In this document: piece after piece, positions 16,658 through 24,690 of the stretch
Layout of the letters: each line of letters begins with the position of its first letter
Position numbering within the stretch: position 1 is the stretch's first letter
Program-made: the position numbers and the translations under genes
The notes under the pieces: generated by a model
The model's database searches: none
What the model was told of the DNA's origin: nothing
What the model saw: the letters and a program-made list of their open reading frames with translations, nothing else
Assembly: GCF_016860545.1 (NCBI RefSeq)
Contig: NZ_BNEB01000002.1
Span: forward strand, 496,001 to 560,000
DNA: 64,000 bases
Source: Streptomyces asoensis
GTDB taxonomy: Bacteria; Actinomycetota; Actinomycetes; Streptomycetales; Streptomycetaceae
Reading direction: 5' to 3'

Positions 16658-17392
16658 TCAGGTGAGGAAGCCCCTGAGCAGGGCCGCCGTCCCCGCGCAG
16701 TGCTCCCGCATCATCTCCCGCGCGCCGTCCGCGTCCCCGTCGAGCACCGCCTCGACCAGCGCGAAGTGCTGGCGCTGCGAGTGCTCCAGGTTGCGCACCA
16801 GGAGCGGGATGCAGTCGAGCAGGTCGTTCACCGTGGCCCGCACCGCCGCGTACTGCGCGGACAGCGAGGGCGAACCGCACAGTTCGGCCAGGGTGAGGTG
16901 GAGCATCGTGTCCAGGCGGCGGTAGTCGGCCAGCGGCGCGTCCGCGGTACGGGCCAGCGCCTCGCGCAGCCGGTCCGCCCGCCCGCCCTCCAGTCCGTGC
17001 GCGGCGCACAGTCCCGCCGCGCCCACCTCGAGCACCTCGCGGAAGCGCAGCACGTCCTCGACATCGACCTCGGCGATCCGCCGGCGCAGCTCGTCCTCGC
17101 CTCCGGCGTCCGTGCGCGGCAGCACGAACGTCCCGCCGTAGCGGCCCCGGCGGGATTCGACGAGCCCCTGGTCCTGGAGGACCTTCAGCACCTCGCGCAG
17201 CGTCACCCGGCTGATCCCGAGGCGCTCGGCCAGATCCCGCTCGGCGGGCAGCCGTCCACCGCCCGGCACCAGGCCCAGCCGCATCACCTGGAGGATCTGT
17301 TCCAGAGCCTCCTCGAAGCCGTTCCCGGCACGGACCGGCCGCAGGACCGGCGTCAGCCGGTCGTCCGCCCCGCCGTCGGTGTCCAGCGACAT
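16658..17392 (-). CDS. epuRI: GntR/FadR-family repressor of the ethanolamine gamma-glutamylation genes (EpuRI-like)
   Basis: A 244-residue regulator. The winged HTH is at about residues 25-95 (LPAERDLAERLGISRVTLREVLKVLQDQGLVESRRGRYGG), followed by an all-helical FCD effector domain with the metal-binding D/H pattern (DYRRLDTMLHLTLAELCG, HFALVEAVLDGD). In S. coelicolor the adjacent gene SCO1614 encodes EpuRI, repressor of glnA4; position and family agree with that, so the symbol is by analogy. ATG 17392 is preceded by GGAAGGGGG at 9-10 bases. It is divergent from glnA4, with a 105-bp gap that includes a candidate operator. Confidence 0.85.
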   Translation of the reverse strand: MSLDTDGGADDRLTPVLRPVRAGNGFEEALEQILQVMRLGLVPGGGRLPAERDLAERLGISRVTLREVLKVLQDQGLVESRRGRYGGTFVLPRTDAGGEDELRRRIAEVDVEDVLRFREVLEVGAAGLCAAHGLEGGRADRLREALARTADAPLADYRRLDTMLHLTLAELCGSPSLSAQYAAVRATVNDLLDCIPLLVRNLEHSQRQHFALVEAVLDGDADGAREMMREHCAGTAALLRGFLT

Positions 17393-17415
17393 CCGGCCGC
17401 GCCCCCTTCCCAAGC

Positions 17416-17437
17416 AATGGTTCTCCGCAATACCTTA
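17416..17437. promoter_or_regulatory. Candidate EpuRI operator in the epuRI-glnA4 intergenic region
   Basis: GCAATGG-N10-TACC is shared with the site at 16636-16657. It lies 23-45 bp upstream of the repressor start and ~60 bp upstream of glnA4, where it could control both divergent genes. Confidence 0.55.
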
Positions 17438-17497
17438 TGGCTCCCGGTCCGCCCGAAGAAGACGGGGGAGCCGGGGAAGCCGAAGGAGGACCTTCCC

Positions 17498-18880
17498 GTG
17501 GCAGACCGCACACCCCCGCTCAGCGTCGACGAGCTGCACGCTCACGTCGCGAGCGGTGAGATCGACACTGTCGTCCTGGCCTTCCCCGACATGCAGGGGC
17601 GCCTCCAGGGCAAGCGGTTCGCCGCCGGATTCTTCCTCGACGAGGTCCTGCGCAACGGCACCGAGGGCTGCAACTACCTCCTCGCCGTCGACACGGAGAT
17701 GAACACCGTCGACGGGTACGCCATGTCCTCCTGGGACCGCGGCTACGGCGACTTCGCCATGCGCCCCGACCTGTCCACCCTGCGCCGCGTGCCCTGGAAC
17801 GCCGGCACCGCGCTGCTGATCGCCGACCTCGCCTGGAACGACGGCTCCCCGGTCGTGGCCGCGCCCCGCCAGATCCTCCGCCGCCAGCTGGAGCGCCTCG
17901 CCGAACACGGCTACACGGCCCAGGTCGGCACCGAGCTGGAGTTCATCGTCTTCAAGGACACCTACGAGCAGGCCTGGGACGCGAACTACCGTGGGCTGAC
18001 CCCCGCCAACCAGTACAACATCGACTACTCGGTCCTCGGCACCGGCCGCATCGAACCCCTGCTGCGCCGCATCCGCAACGAGATGGCGGGCGCCGGGCTC
18101 ACCGTGGAGTCCGCCAAGGGCGAGTGCAACCCCGGCCAGCACGAGATCGCCTTCCGCTACGACGAGGCCCTGGTCACCTGCGACCAGCACGCGATCTACA
18201 AGACCGGCGCCAAGGAGATCGCCGCCCAGGAGGGCGTCTCGCTGACCTTCATGGCCAAGTACAACGAGCGCGAGGGCAACTCCTGCCACATCCACCTCTC
18301 CCTCACCGACGCCGACGGCACCAACGTCATGGCCGGTGACAGAGGACCCGGCGGCGGGCACGGCGGTGGGATGTCCGACGTCATGCGGTACTTCCTCGCC
18401 GGACAGCTCGCCGCGCTGCGCGACTTCTCCCTCCTCTACGCCCCCAACATCAACTCCTACAAGCGGTTCCAGCCGGGCTCCTTCGCGCCGACCGCCGTCG
18501 CCTGGGGACACGACAACCGCACCTGCTCCCTGCGCGTGGTCGGCCACGGCCGCTCCACCCGCTTCGAGAACCGGCTGCCCGGCGGCGACGTCAACCCCCA
18601 CCTCGCGGTCGCGGGCCTGGTCGCCGCCGGGCTGTACGGCATCGAACACCAGCTCCCGCTGCCCGACCCCTGCCCCGGCAACGCCTACACCGCCGAGTAC
18701 GCGCACGTCCCCACCACCCTGCGCGAGGCCGCCCGGCTCTGGGCCGACAGCCCGATCGCGCTCGCCGCGTTCGGCGAGGAGGTCGTCGCGCACTACGCCA
18801 ACATGGCCCGCGTCGAGCTGGAGGCCTTCGACGCCGCGGTCACCGACTGGGAGCTGCGCCGCTCCTTCGAACGTCTCTGA
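17498..18880 (+). CDS. glnA4: Glutamine synthetase-like gamma-glutamylethanolamide synthetase (GlnA4-like)
   Basis: A 460-residue type I-like glutamine synthetase relative. The catalytic barrel shows ELEFIVFKDTYEQAW, GECNPGQHEIAFRY, the HIH-type site SCHIHLSLTD and NRTCSLRVVGHGRSTRFENRLPGGDVNPH. In S. coelicolor GlnA4 (SCO1613) glutamylates ethanolamine with ATP and does not make glutamine; the same neighbourhood supports that role here. GTG 17498 has GAAGGAGGA 7 bases upstream. No NLYDLP-type adenylylation motif is evident. It starts a three-gene operon with an aldehyde dehydrogenase and an SDR, which could oxidise the product stepwise. Repression by the divergent FadR-type protein is expected. 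Confidence 0.9.
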   Translation: MADRTPPLSVDELHAHVASGEIDTVVLAFPDMQGRLQGKRFAAGFFLDEVLRNGTEGCNYLLAVDTEMNTVDGYAMSSWDRGYGDFAMRPDLSTLRRVPWNAGTALLIADLAWNDGSPVVAAPRQILRRQLERLAEHGYTAQVGTELEFIVFKDTYEQAWDANYRGLTPANQYNIDYSVLGTGRIEPLLRRIRNEMAGAGLTVESAKGECNPGQHEIAFRYDEALVTCDQHAIYKTGAKEIAAQEGVSLTFMAKYNEREGNSCHIHLSLTDADGTNVMAGDRGPGGGHGGGMSDVMRYFLAGQLAALRDFSLLYAPNINSYKRFQPGSFAPTAVAWGHDNRTCSLRVVGHGRSTRFENRLPGGDVNPHLAVAGLVAAGLYGIEHQLPLPDPCPGNAYTAEYAHVPTTLREAARLWADSPIALAAFGEEVVAHYANMARVELEAFDAAVTDWELRRSFERL

Positions 18881-18945
18881 GCCACCCGCGACGCCCCCAG
18901 CCGCGAAGCCCTACCCGCGAAGCCCCGCCCGCGAAAGGCCCTTCC

Positions 18946-20358
18946 TTGTCCGGTCCCGCCCTCCTGGGCCCCTCCCCGTCCGCCGACCCGTACCCGCGCG
19001 AGCTGACCGTCCTCAACCCGGCCACCGAGGAGGTCGTCGCCACCGTCCCGGCCGCCGACGCGGCCGACGTGGACCGGGCGGTCGTCCGCGCGAGCGCCGC
19101 CCGGCGGACCTGGTCGGCCGCCGCCCCGGCCGACCGGGCCCGCCTGCTGCGCCGGTTCGCCGACGTCGTCGACGCCCACCTCGAGGAACTGGCGCTCCTG
19201 GAGGTCCGCGAGGCCGGACACCTCCTCGGCAACGCCCGCTGGGAGGCCGGCAACGCCCGCGACCTGCTGCTGTATGCCGCGGGCGGCGTCGAGCGGCTCC
19301 TGGGACGGCAGATCCCCGTGCCCGGCGGCTGGAACGTCACCTTCCACGAGCCGCTCGGCGTGGTCGGCGTGATCGCCCCCTGGAACTTCCCGATGCCGAT
19401 CGCCGCCTGGGGAGCCTTCCCGGCCCTCGCAGCGGGCAACGCCGTCGTCCTCAAGCCCGCCGAGACCACCCCGCTCACCGCGCTCCGGCTGGCCGAACTC
19501 GCCCTGGAGGCAGGGCTGCCCGAGCACCTCTTCCAGGTGCTGCCCGGCCACGGCGCCGTCGCGGGGCGGGCGCTCGTCGACCACCCGGACGTGGCGAAGA
19601 TCGTGTTCACGGGCTCCACCCGGACCGGCCGCGAGGTCATGGAACGCTGCGCCCGGCAGGTCAAGCCGGTCACCCTGGAACTCGGCGGCAAGAGCCCCAA
19701 CATCGTCTTCGCGGACGCCGACCTCGCCTCCGCCGTCGACCCCTTCTCGTTCCTCGACAACTCCGGCCAGGACTGCTGCGCCCGCACCCGCATCCTCGTG
19801 CAGCAGTCGGTGTACGACGAGGTGGCCGATCACCTGGCGCGCGAGCTGGCCGCCGTGACGGTCGGCGACCCGGCCGACGGCGCGACCCGCATGGGCCCGC
19901 TGATCTCCCGGCAACAGGTCGACCGCGTACGGTCGTTCGTGCCGGACGGCGCCCCGGCGCTGCGCGGGACCGCCCCCGAAGGCCCCGGCTTCTGGTTCCC
20001 GCCGACCGTCCTGACCGGGGAGCGGCCCGACTCCGCCGCCGCCCGCGAGGAGATCTTCGGCCCCGTCGCGGTGCTGCTCCCCTTCACCGACGAGGCGGAC
20101 GCCGTCCGGCTCGCCAACGACACCCCCTACGGCCTCTCCGGCTCCGTCTGGACCCGGGACATCGGCCGCGCGCTGCGCGTCTCCCAGGCCGTCCGCGCCG
20201 GGAACCTGTCCGTCAACTCCCATTCCAGCGTCCGCTACTGGACCCCCTTCGGCGGCTACAAGCAGTCCGGCGTCGGCCGTGAGCTGGGTCCGGACGCCCT
20301 GACCGCCTTCACCGAAACCAAGAACGTCTTCATCAGCACGGAGGGCCCCGCACAGTGA
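18946..20358 (+). CDS. Aldehyde dehydrogenase (NAD-dependent, gamma-glutamyl aldehyde type)
   Basis: A 470-residue ALDH superfamily enzyme. The active-site Glu is in LELGGKSPN and the nucleophilic Cys in SGQDCCART, with the NAD-binding GSTRTGREVM segment before them. It starts at TTG 18946, with AAAGG 7 bases ahead; no better start exists nearby. The stop overlaps the SDR start by 4 bp. In the proposed pathway it would oxidise gamma-glutamyl-acetaldehyde to gamma-glutamyl-glycine, comparable to PuuC in putrescine breakdown. Three short CCGCGAAGCCC-like repeats separate it from glnA4. Confidence 0.9.
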   Translation: MSGPALLGPSPSADPYPRELTVLNPATEEVVATVPAADAADVDRAVVRASAARRTWSAAAPADRARLLRRFADVVDAHLEELALLEVREAGHLLGNARWEAGNARDLLLYAAGGVERLLGRQIPVPGGWNVTFHEPLGVVGVIAPWNFPMPIAAWGAFPALAAGNAVVLKPAETTPLTALRLAELALEAGLPEHLFQVLPGHGAVAGRALVDHPDVAKIVFTGSTRTGREVMERCARQVKPVTLELGGKSPNIVFADADLASAVDPFSFLDNSGQDCCARTRILVQQSVYDEVADHLARELAAVTVGDPADGATRMGPLISRQQVDRVRSFVPDGAPALRGTAPEGPGFWFPPTVLTGERPDSAAAREEIFGPVAVLLPFTDEADAVRLANDTPYGLSGSVWTRDIGRALRVSQAVRAGNLSVNSHSSVRYWTPFGGYKQSGVGRELGPDALTAFTETKNVFISTEGPAQ

Positions 20359-21146
20359 CCGCAACGCCTGACGAGATCATCTGCCGCCGGCTGGTCGGCC
20401 GCACCGCCGTCATCACCGGAGCGGGCAGCGGCATCGGCCTCGCCACCGCACGCCGGCTCGCCTCCGAGGGCGCGCACGTCGTCTGCGGCGACGTCGACGA
20501 GACCCGCGGCAAGGCCGCCGCCGACGAGGTCGGCGGCACGTTCGTGAAGGTCGACGTCACCGACCCCGAACAGGTCGAGGCACTGTTCAGGACCGCCTAC
20601 GACACCTACGGCAGCGTCGACGTCGCCTTCAACAACGCCGGTATCTCACCGCCCGACGACGACTCCATCCTGGAGACCGGCCTGGAGGCCTGGAAGCGCG
20701 TCCAGGAGGTCAACCTGACCTCCGTCTACCTGTGCTGCAAGGCCGCCATTCCGTACATGCGGCGCCAGGGCAGGGGCTCCATCATCAACACGGCGTCCTT
20801 CGTGGCCCGGATGGGCGCGGCCACCTCGCAGATCTCGTACACCGCGTCCAAGGGTGGCGTCCTCGCCATGTCCCGTGAGCTGGGCGTGCAGTTCGCACGG
20901 GAGGGCATCCGCGTGAACGCCCTGTGCCCCGGCCCGGTCGACACCCCGCTGCTGCGGGAGCTGTTCGCCAAGGACCCGGAGCGGGCCGCCCGCCGGCTCG
21001 TGCACATCCCCGTCGGCCGGTTCGCCGCCGCCGAGGAGATCGCCGCCGCCGTCGCCTTCCTGGCCAGCGACGACTCCTCGTTCGTCAACGCCACCGACTT
21101 CCTGGTGGACGGCGGGATCTCCGGGGCGTACGTGACCCCGCTGTAG
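20355..21146 (+). CDS. Short-chain dehydrogenase/reductase
   Basis: A 263-residue classical SDR. The cofactor loop is TGAGSGIGLA, followed by NNAGIS; the catalytic Ser is in INTASFVA and the YTASK motif supplies Tyr and Lys. The C-terminal VDGGISGAYVTPL is typical. GTG 20355 overlaps the ALDH stop, so it is co-translated. As the third gene of the glnA4 operon it is a candidate for the alcohol-to-aldehyde step on gamma-glutamylethanolamide. That is inferred from order, since SDR substrates cannot be read from motifs. Confidence 0.9.
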   Translation: MTATPDEIICRRLVGRTAVITGAGSGIGLATARRLASEGAHVVCGDVDETRGKAAADEVGGTFVKVDVTDPEQVEALFRTAYDTYGSVDVAFNNAGISPPDDDSILETGLEAWKRVQEVNLTSVYLCCKAAIPYMRRQGRGSIINTASFVARMGAATSQISYTASKGGVLAMSRELGVQFAREGIRVNALCPGPVDTPLLRELFAKDPERAARRLVHIPVGRFAAAEEIAAAVAFLASDDSSFVNATDFLVDGGISGAYVTPL

Positions 21147-21166
21147 GACGGCTCGCGCCGGCCGGC

Positions 21167-22369
21167 CTACAGGAAGGTGAGCCCCTCGCCCCGGTAGGTC
21201 GGCACGGTCGCCGTCACCGCGTCCCCCTCGACGAGGTGCAGCACGTCGAACCGCTCGCACAGCTCACCGGCCTTGGCGTGCCGGAACCACACCTTGTCGC
21301 CGATCAGCAGATCGTCGGCCGGGGAACCGAGCAGCGGCGTCTGCACCTCGCCCGGGCCCTCCTGGGGGTCGTACCGCAGTCCCTCCGGCAGGTAGGGCAC
21401 CGGCAGCCGGTCGGGCCCCGCCGCCCCGGACGCCGGATACCCGCCGCCGAGGACGGTCACGATGCCCACCCCCGGCCGCCGGACGACGGGCTGCGCGAAC
21501 AGGGCCGCCGGACGGCCGCTGAACGACGTGTAGTTGTCGAACAGCCGCGGCACGTACAGTCCCGACCCGGCCGCGATCTCCGTGACCGCGTCCTCCGCGG
21601 CGGTGTGCTGCACACTGCCCGTGCCACCGCCGTTGACGTACTCCAGGTCCGGTACGACGGCCCGCACCGCGCGCACCACCGCGGCCCGGCGCTCGGCGAG
21701 TTCACGCCGGGCGGTGGCCTGCATCAGCCGGATCGCCCGGGACCGGAAGGGCCGGCCGGCGACCGCGTCGCCTACGCCCGCGATGTGCCCCTCGTAGGCC
21801 ATGATCCCCACGAGCCGGAAACCGGGCCGCCGGGACACCGCCCGTGCCACGTCGGCGACCTGCGCGGGGGAGTGCAGCGGCGAGCGCAGGGCGCCCACCC
21901 GCAGCCGCCCGCCGAGCAGCTTCAGCGAGGTGTCCAACTCCAGGCAGACCCGGATGACTTCGCGTCCCTCACCGCGCGCGCCGTCGATGAGGTCCAGCTG
22001 TGCGACGTCGTCGACCATGACGGTGACGGCGGCGGCCAGTTTGGGGTCGGCCGCCAGCTCGGCGAAGGCGCCGCGGTCGGCCGAGGGATAGGCCAGCAGG
22101 ATGTCCTCGAACCCCGAGCGCGCCAGCCACAGGGACTCGGCGAGGGTGAACGACATGATCCCGGCGAAGCCGTCCTTGGCCAGGACCCGCTCCAGCAGGG
22201 TCCGGCAGCGGACGGACTTGCTGGCGACGCGGATCGGCTTGCCGCCGGCCCGGCGGACCAAATCCTCGGCGTTCGCGTCGAAGGCGTCCAGGTCCACGAG
22301 GGCGAGAGGGGCGTCGAGATGGGCGGTGGCCCGGTCGTAACGGGCCCGGTCGGCGGCGCGCGCAGTCAT
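21167..22369 (-). CDS. PLP-dependent alanine racemase-fold enzyme (D-threonine aldolase/amino acid deaminase-like)
   Basis: A 400-residue fold-type III PLP enzyme. The N-terminal strand with the PLP Lys is PLALVDLDAFDANAEDLVRRAGGKPIRVASKSVR, and the C-terminal region has GDKVWFRHAKAGELCERFD. This is the layout of D-threonine aldolase and D-serine dehydratase relatives. ATG 22369 is preceded by GGCAGG at 9 bases; the upstream extension lacks conserved content. It converges on the SDR gene with a 20-bp gap, so it belongs to a different transcription unit. Substrate unknown. Confidence 0.85.
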   Translation of the reverse strand: MTARAADRARYDRATAHLDAPLALVDLDAFDANAEDLVRRAGGKPIRVASKSVRCRTLLERVLAKDGFAGIMSFTLAESLWLARSGFEDILLAYPSADRGAFAELAADPKLAAAVTVMVDDVAQLDLIDGARGEGREVIRVCLELDTSLKLLGGRLRVGALRSPLHSPAQVADVARAVSRRPGFRLVGIMAYEGHIAGVGDAVAGRPFRSRAIRLMQATARRELAERRAAVVRAVRAVVPDLEYVNGGGTGSVQHTAAEDAVTEIAAGSGLYVPRLFDNYTSFSGRPAALFAQPVVRRPGVGIVTVLGGGYPASGAAGPDRLPVPYLPEGLRYDPQEGPGEVQTPLLGSPADDLLIGDKVWFRHAKAGELCERFDVLHLVEGDAVTATVPTYRGEGLTFL

Positions 22370-22650
22370 GAACGAAGCCTGCCAGACAGGATTACCGCAG
22401 GGTAGGGGGACGTTCCGGGCAGATGCCCCGGGCGTCACGGACTGGTTCCCGTTCGCGCGGCGACAAGCCGTAGAGTGACGCGCACGCAGGACGGAACGGC
22501 TCCGGCCGGGCACCCCCGTCGGGATGCCGGTCCGTCCGTATGGGTATGCGTGCCCGGACGGACCGCCGCGTCCGCACCGGGCGGCCCGGGCACGGGAGCG
22601 ACCGCCCGCGTACGGAACGACGGCCCGGGGACGAGGAAACGGGGGGGCGC
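22370..22650. other. Intergenic promoter region between PLP enzyme and proline-rich membrane protein
   Basis: 281 bp between divergent starts. A TAGAGT -10-like hexamer lies at 22471-22476 on the plus strand without a convincing -35. No conserved ORF was seen. Confidence 0.4.
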
Positions 22651-24690
22651 ATGAGCACGGAAGCACGCCGCGCCTCCGTCCCGCCGCGTCCGGACGTGCC
22701 GCCCCAGCCCGCTGTCCCCCCGCGCCCGGCGGTCCCGCCCCGCCCGCCCCGCCCCCCGGCGGACCCGGACACCGGCGCCCAGGCCCCCGCGGACGCCCCC
22801 GGCGCCTCCGACCGCGCCCCCGCCCGCCGCGGCTCCGCCTCCCCGGACCCGGACACCACCGTCACCCGATCCGCCCCCCGCTCCACCGGCTCGCGGGCCC
22901 AGCACACGGACGCCATGACCCCGCCCCCGCCGCCCGCGTCGGCCCGCTTCCCCGACATCCCGCCGCAGCCGGCCCAGGCCCCGGGACGGGACGCCGGTAC
23001 GGCCCCCGCGCCGGCGGAACGGCGTCCCGCGCCGCCCCACGACTTCCGCCGCGCCCCCCGCCCGGTCCGTCCGGCCGCCCGCCCCACGGCCCCGGACGAG
23101 CCCCGCCCCGGCGCACCCGCCACGGCCGACGGCATCCCCCCGAGCCGCACGGCCCCCACCCGCACCCCCGAGCCCGACGCCCCCCGCCCCTCGGGACCCG
23201 ACGGCTCGGCCACCCGCCCCGCACCCCCGCACACCTCACCCCGCGCGGGAACAACGGCCCCCCGCCCGACCGACACCGACGCGTCCCGCACCTCGGGGTC
23301 CGGCGGCTCGGCCACCCGCCCCACACCCCCGCAGACCCCGCCCCGTGCGGGTCAGGCGGGAGCGACGGCCTTCCGTGCGGGGGCGGGCGGTCCCCGTCCG
23401 GCCGAGGTCGACGGGGACCGGAGCCCGCGGGCCGGCGGTTCGGACGGCCCGTTCGCTCCCTCCGACGTGTCCCGGCCCGTGGCAGGGGAGGACGGTCGTC
23501 GTTCCGTTCAGGGGGACGCATCCGTCCGCCCCGCCGGAACGGCCGGCGCCTCCGGGAGCACGTGGTCGCCGCTGCCCCGCGGCTGGGTGCCCGAGCCGAG
23601 CATCCGGGACACGGAGACCGAGACGGATGCCGCCGAGGGCGGCGGGCCGCGCGCCCGCTCCCGCACGGTCCCGGCGGCCGACGACGGGCCGGCGTGGAGC
23701 CCGGGCGCGCCCCTGCGGCACCCCGAGTTCGCCGCCCCGCCCGCGCCGCCGACCCCGCCCGCCACCCCCGCGCCCCAGGTCCCGCCGCGGCCCGCCACCG
23801 CCCCGGACCGGACGGACGGCCCCGATCCGGCCCTGTCCTGGAGCGCCCCCATGACGCCGGGCGGCGCCCCCGGTGCCACCCGGCCCGTGGTGACCTTCGC
23901 CCGCCCCGAGGGGTACCGCGACGCGCCCCGCCTCCTCGGCAGGCGGGGGCGCCTCGCCGCGGCCGCCGTCTGCGCCGTCCTGGGCATGGGACTCATCGGC
24001 GGCGCCGTCACCGGCAGCTGGCTCGTCGGGGACTCCGCGGACGCCACCGAGCGCAGTGCCTACGTCAGCGCCGGAGACCTGTGGCACAGCGTCCCGGTCG
24101 ACCAGCTGTTCCCCCTCACCGTCGACGGACAGGGCGCGGGACCCGGCGGCGCCGACCGCACCTGGACCCGGATCGCCGTCGCCCCGGACAGCGGCTGCGC
24201 CGGCGCCTTCGACCCGCTGCTGCTCAAGTCCCTCGCCCCGGTCGGCTGCCGACGGCTCCTGCGCGCCACCTACACCGACGCCACGCAGAGCTACGTGACC
24301 ACCGTCGGCCTGCTGTTCACCACGGCCGACGCGGCCGCCATGCGCGCGCTCGACGCCCGTTTCACCAAGGAGGGACTGGCCGGGCGGGCCGACCTGATGC
24401 CCAGGCCGTACGCGGCGAAGGACACCGTCGCGGCCGCCTTCGGCGACAAGCAGCGCGCCGCGTGGACGGTCTCCGTCCTCACCGACGCGCCCGTCGTCGT
24501 CTACGCGGTCTCCGGCTGGGCCGACGGCCGCGAGGCCGACGCCCCGCAGCCCGCCCCGGCGGCCACCGCGACCGGCGCGACGACGGCCCCCGCCCAGGCC
24601 GGTCTCGGCAACGAGGCCCAGGGCCTGGCCGACCGCATCGAGCGCAGCCTGCGCAAGACCGCCGTCACGCCCTCGGAGCAGCCCTCATGA
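22651..24690 (+). CDS. Proline-rich single-pass membrane protein coupled to a mycosin protease
   Basis: A 679-residue protein. About 430 residues of Pro/Ala/Arg/Thr-rich low complexity come first. One transmembrane helix follows near 435-458 (AAAAVCAVLGMGLIGGAVTG), then a globular extracytoplasmic domain of ~200 residues with two Cys (SGCAGAFD, VGCRRLLR) that could form a disulfide. ATG 22651 follows a G-rich ribosome site. The stop overlaps the mycosin start by ATGA, so expression is tied. No enzymatic motif was seen. The design, a disordered cytoplasmic arm plus an external domain, fits a partner or substrate of the protease. Confidence 0.75.
   Translation: MSTEARRASVPPRPDVPPQPAVPPRPAVPPRPPRPPADPDTGAQAPADAPGASDRAPARRGSASPDPDTTVTRSAPRSTGSRAQHTDAMTPPPPPASARFPDIPPQPAQAPGRDAGTAPAPAERRPAPPHDFRRAPRPVRPAARPTAPDEPRPGAPATADGIPPSRTAPTRTPEPDAPRPSGPDGSATRPAPPHTSPRAGTTAPRPTDTDASRTSGSGGSATRPTPPQTPPRAGQAGATAFRAGAGGPRPAEVDGDRSPRAGGSDGPFAPSDVSRPVAGEDGRRSVQGDASVRPAGTAGASGSTWSPLPRGWVPEPSIRDTETETDAAEGGGPRARSRTVPAADDGPAWSPGAPLRHPEFAAPPAPPTPPATPAPQVPPRPATAPDRTDGPDPALSWSAPMTPGGAPGATRPVVTFARPEGYRDAPRLLGRRGRLAAAAVCAVLGMGLIGGAVTGSWLVGDSADATERSAYVSAGDLWHSVPVDQLFPLTVDGQGAGPGGADRTWTRIAVAPDSGCAGAFDPLLLKSLAPVGCRRLLRATYTDATQSYVTTVGLLFTTADAAAMRALDARFTKEGLAGRADLMPRPYAAKDTVAAAFGDKQRAAWTVSVLTDAPVVVYAVSGWADGREADAPQPAPAATATGATTAPAQAGLGNEAQGLADRIERSLRKTAVTPSEQPS

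Noticed and set aside
16544..17497. Upstream extension of glnA4
   Set aside because: It runs antisense through epuRI; the strong ribosome site and GTG at 17498 set the start.
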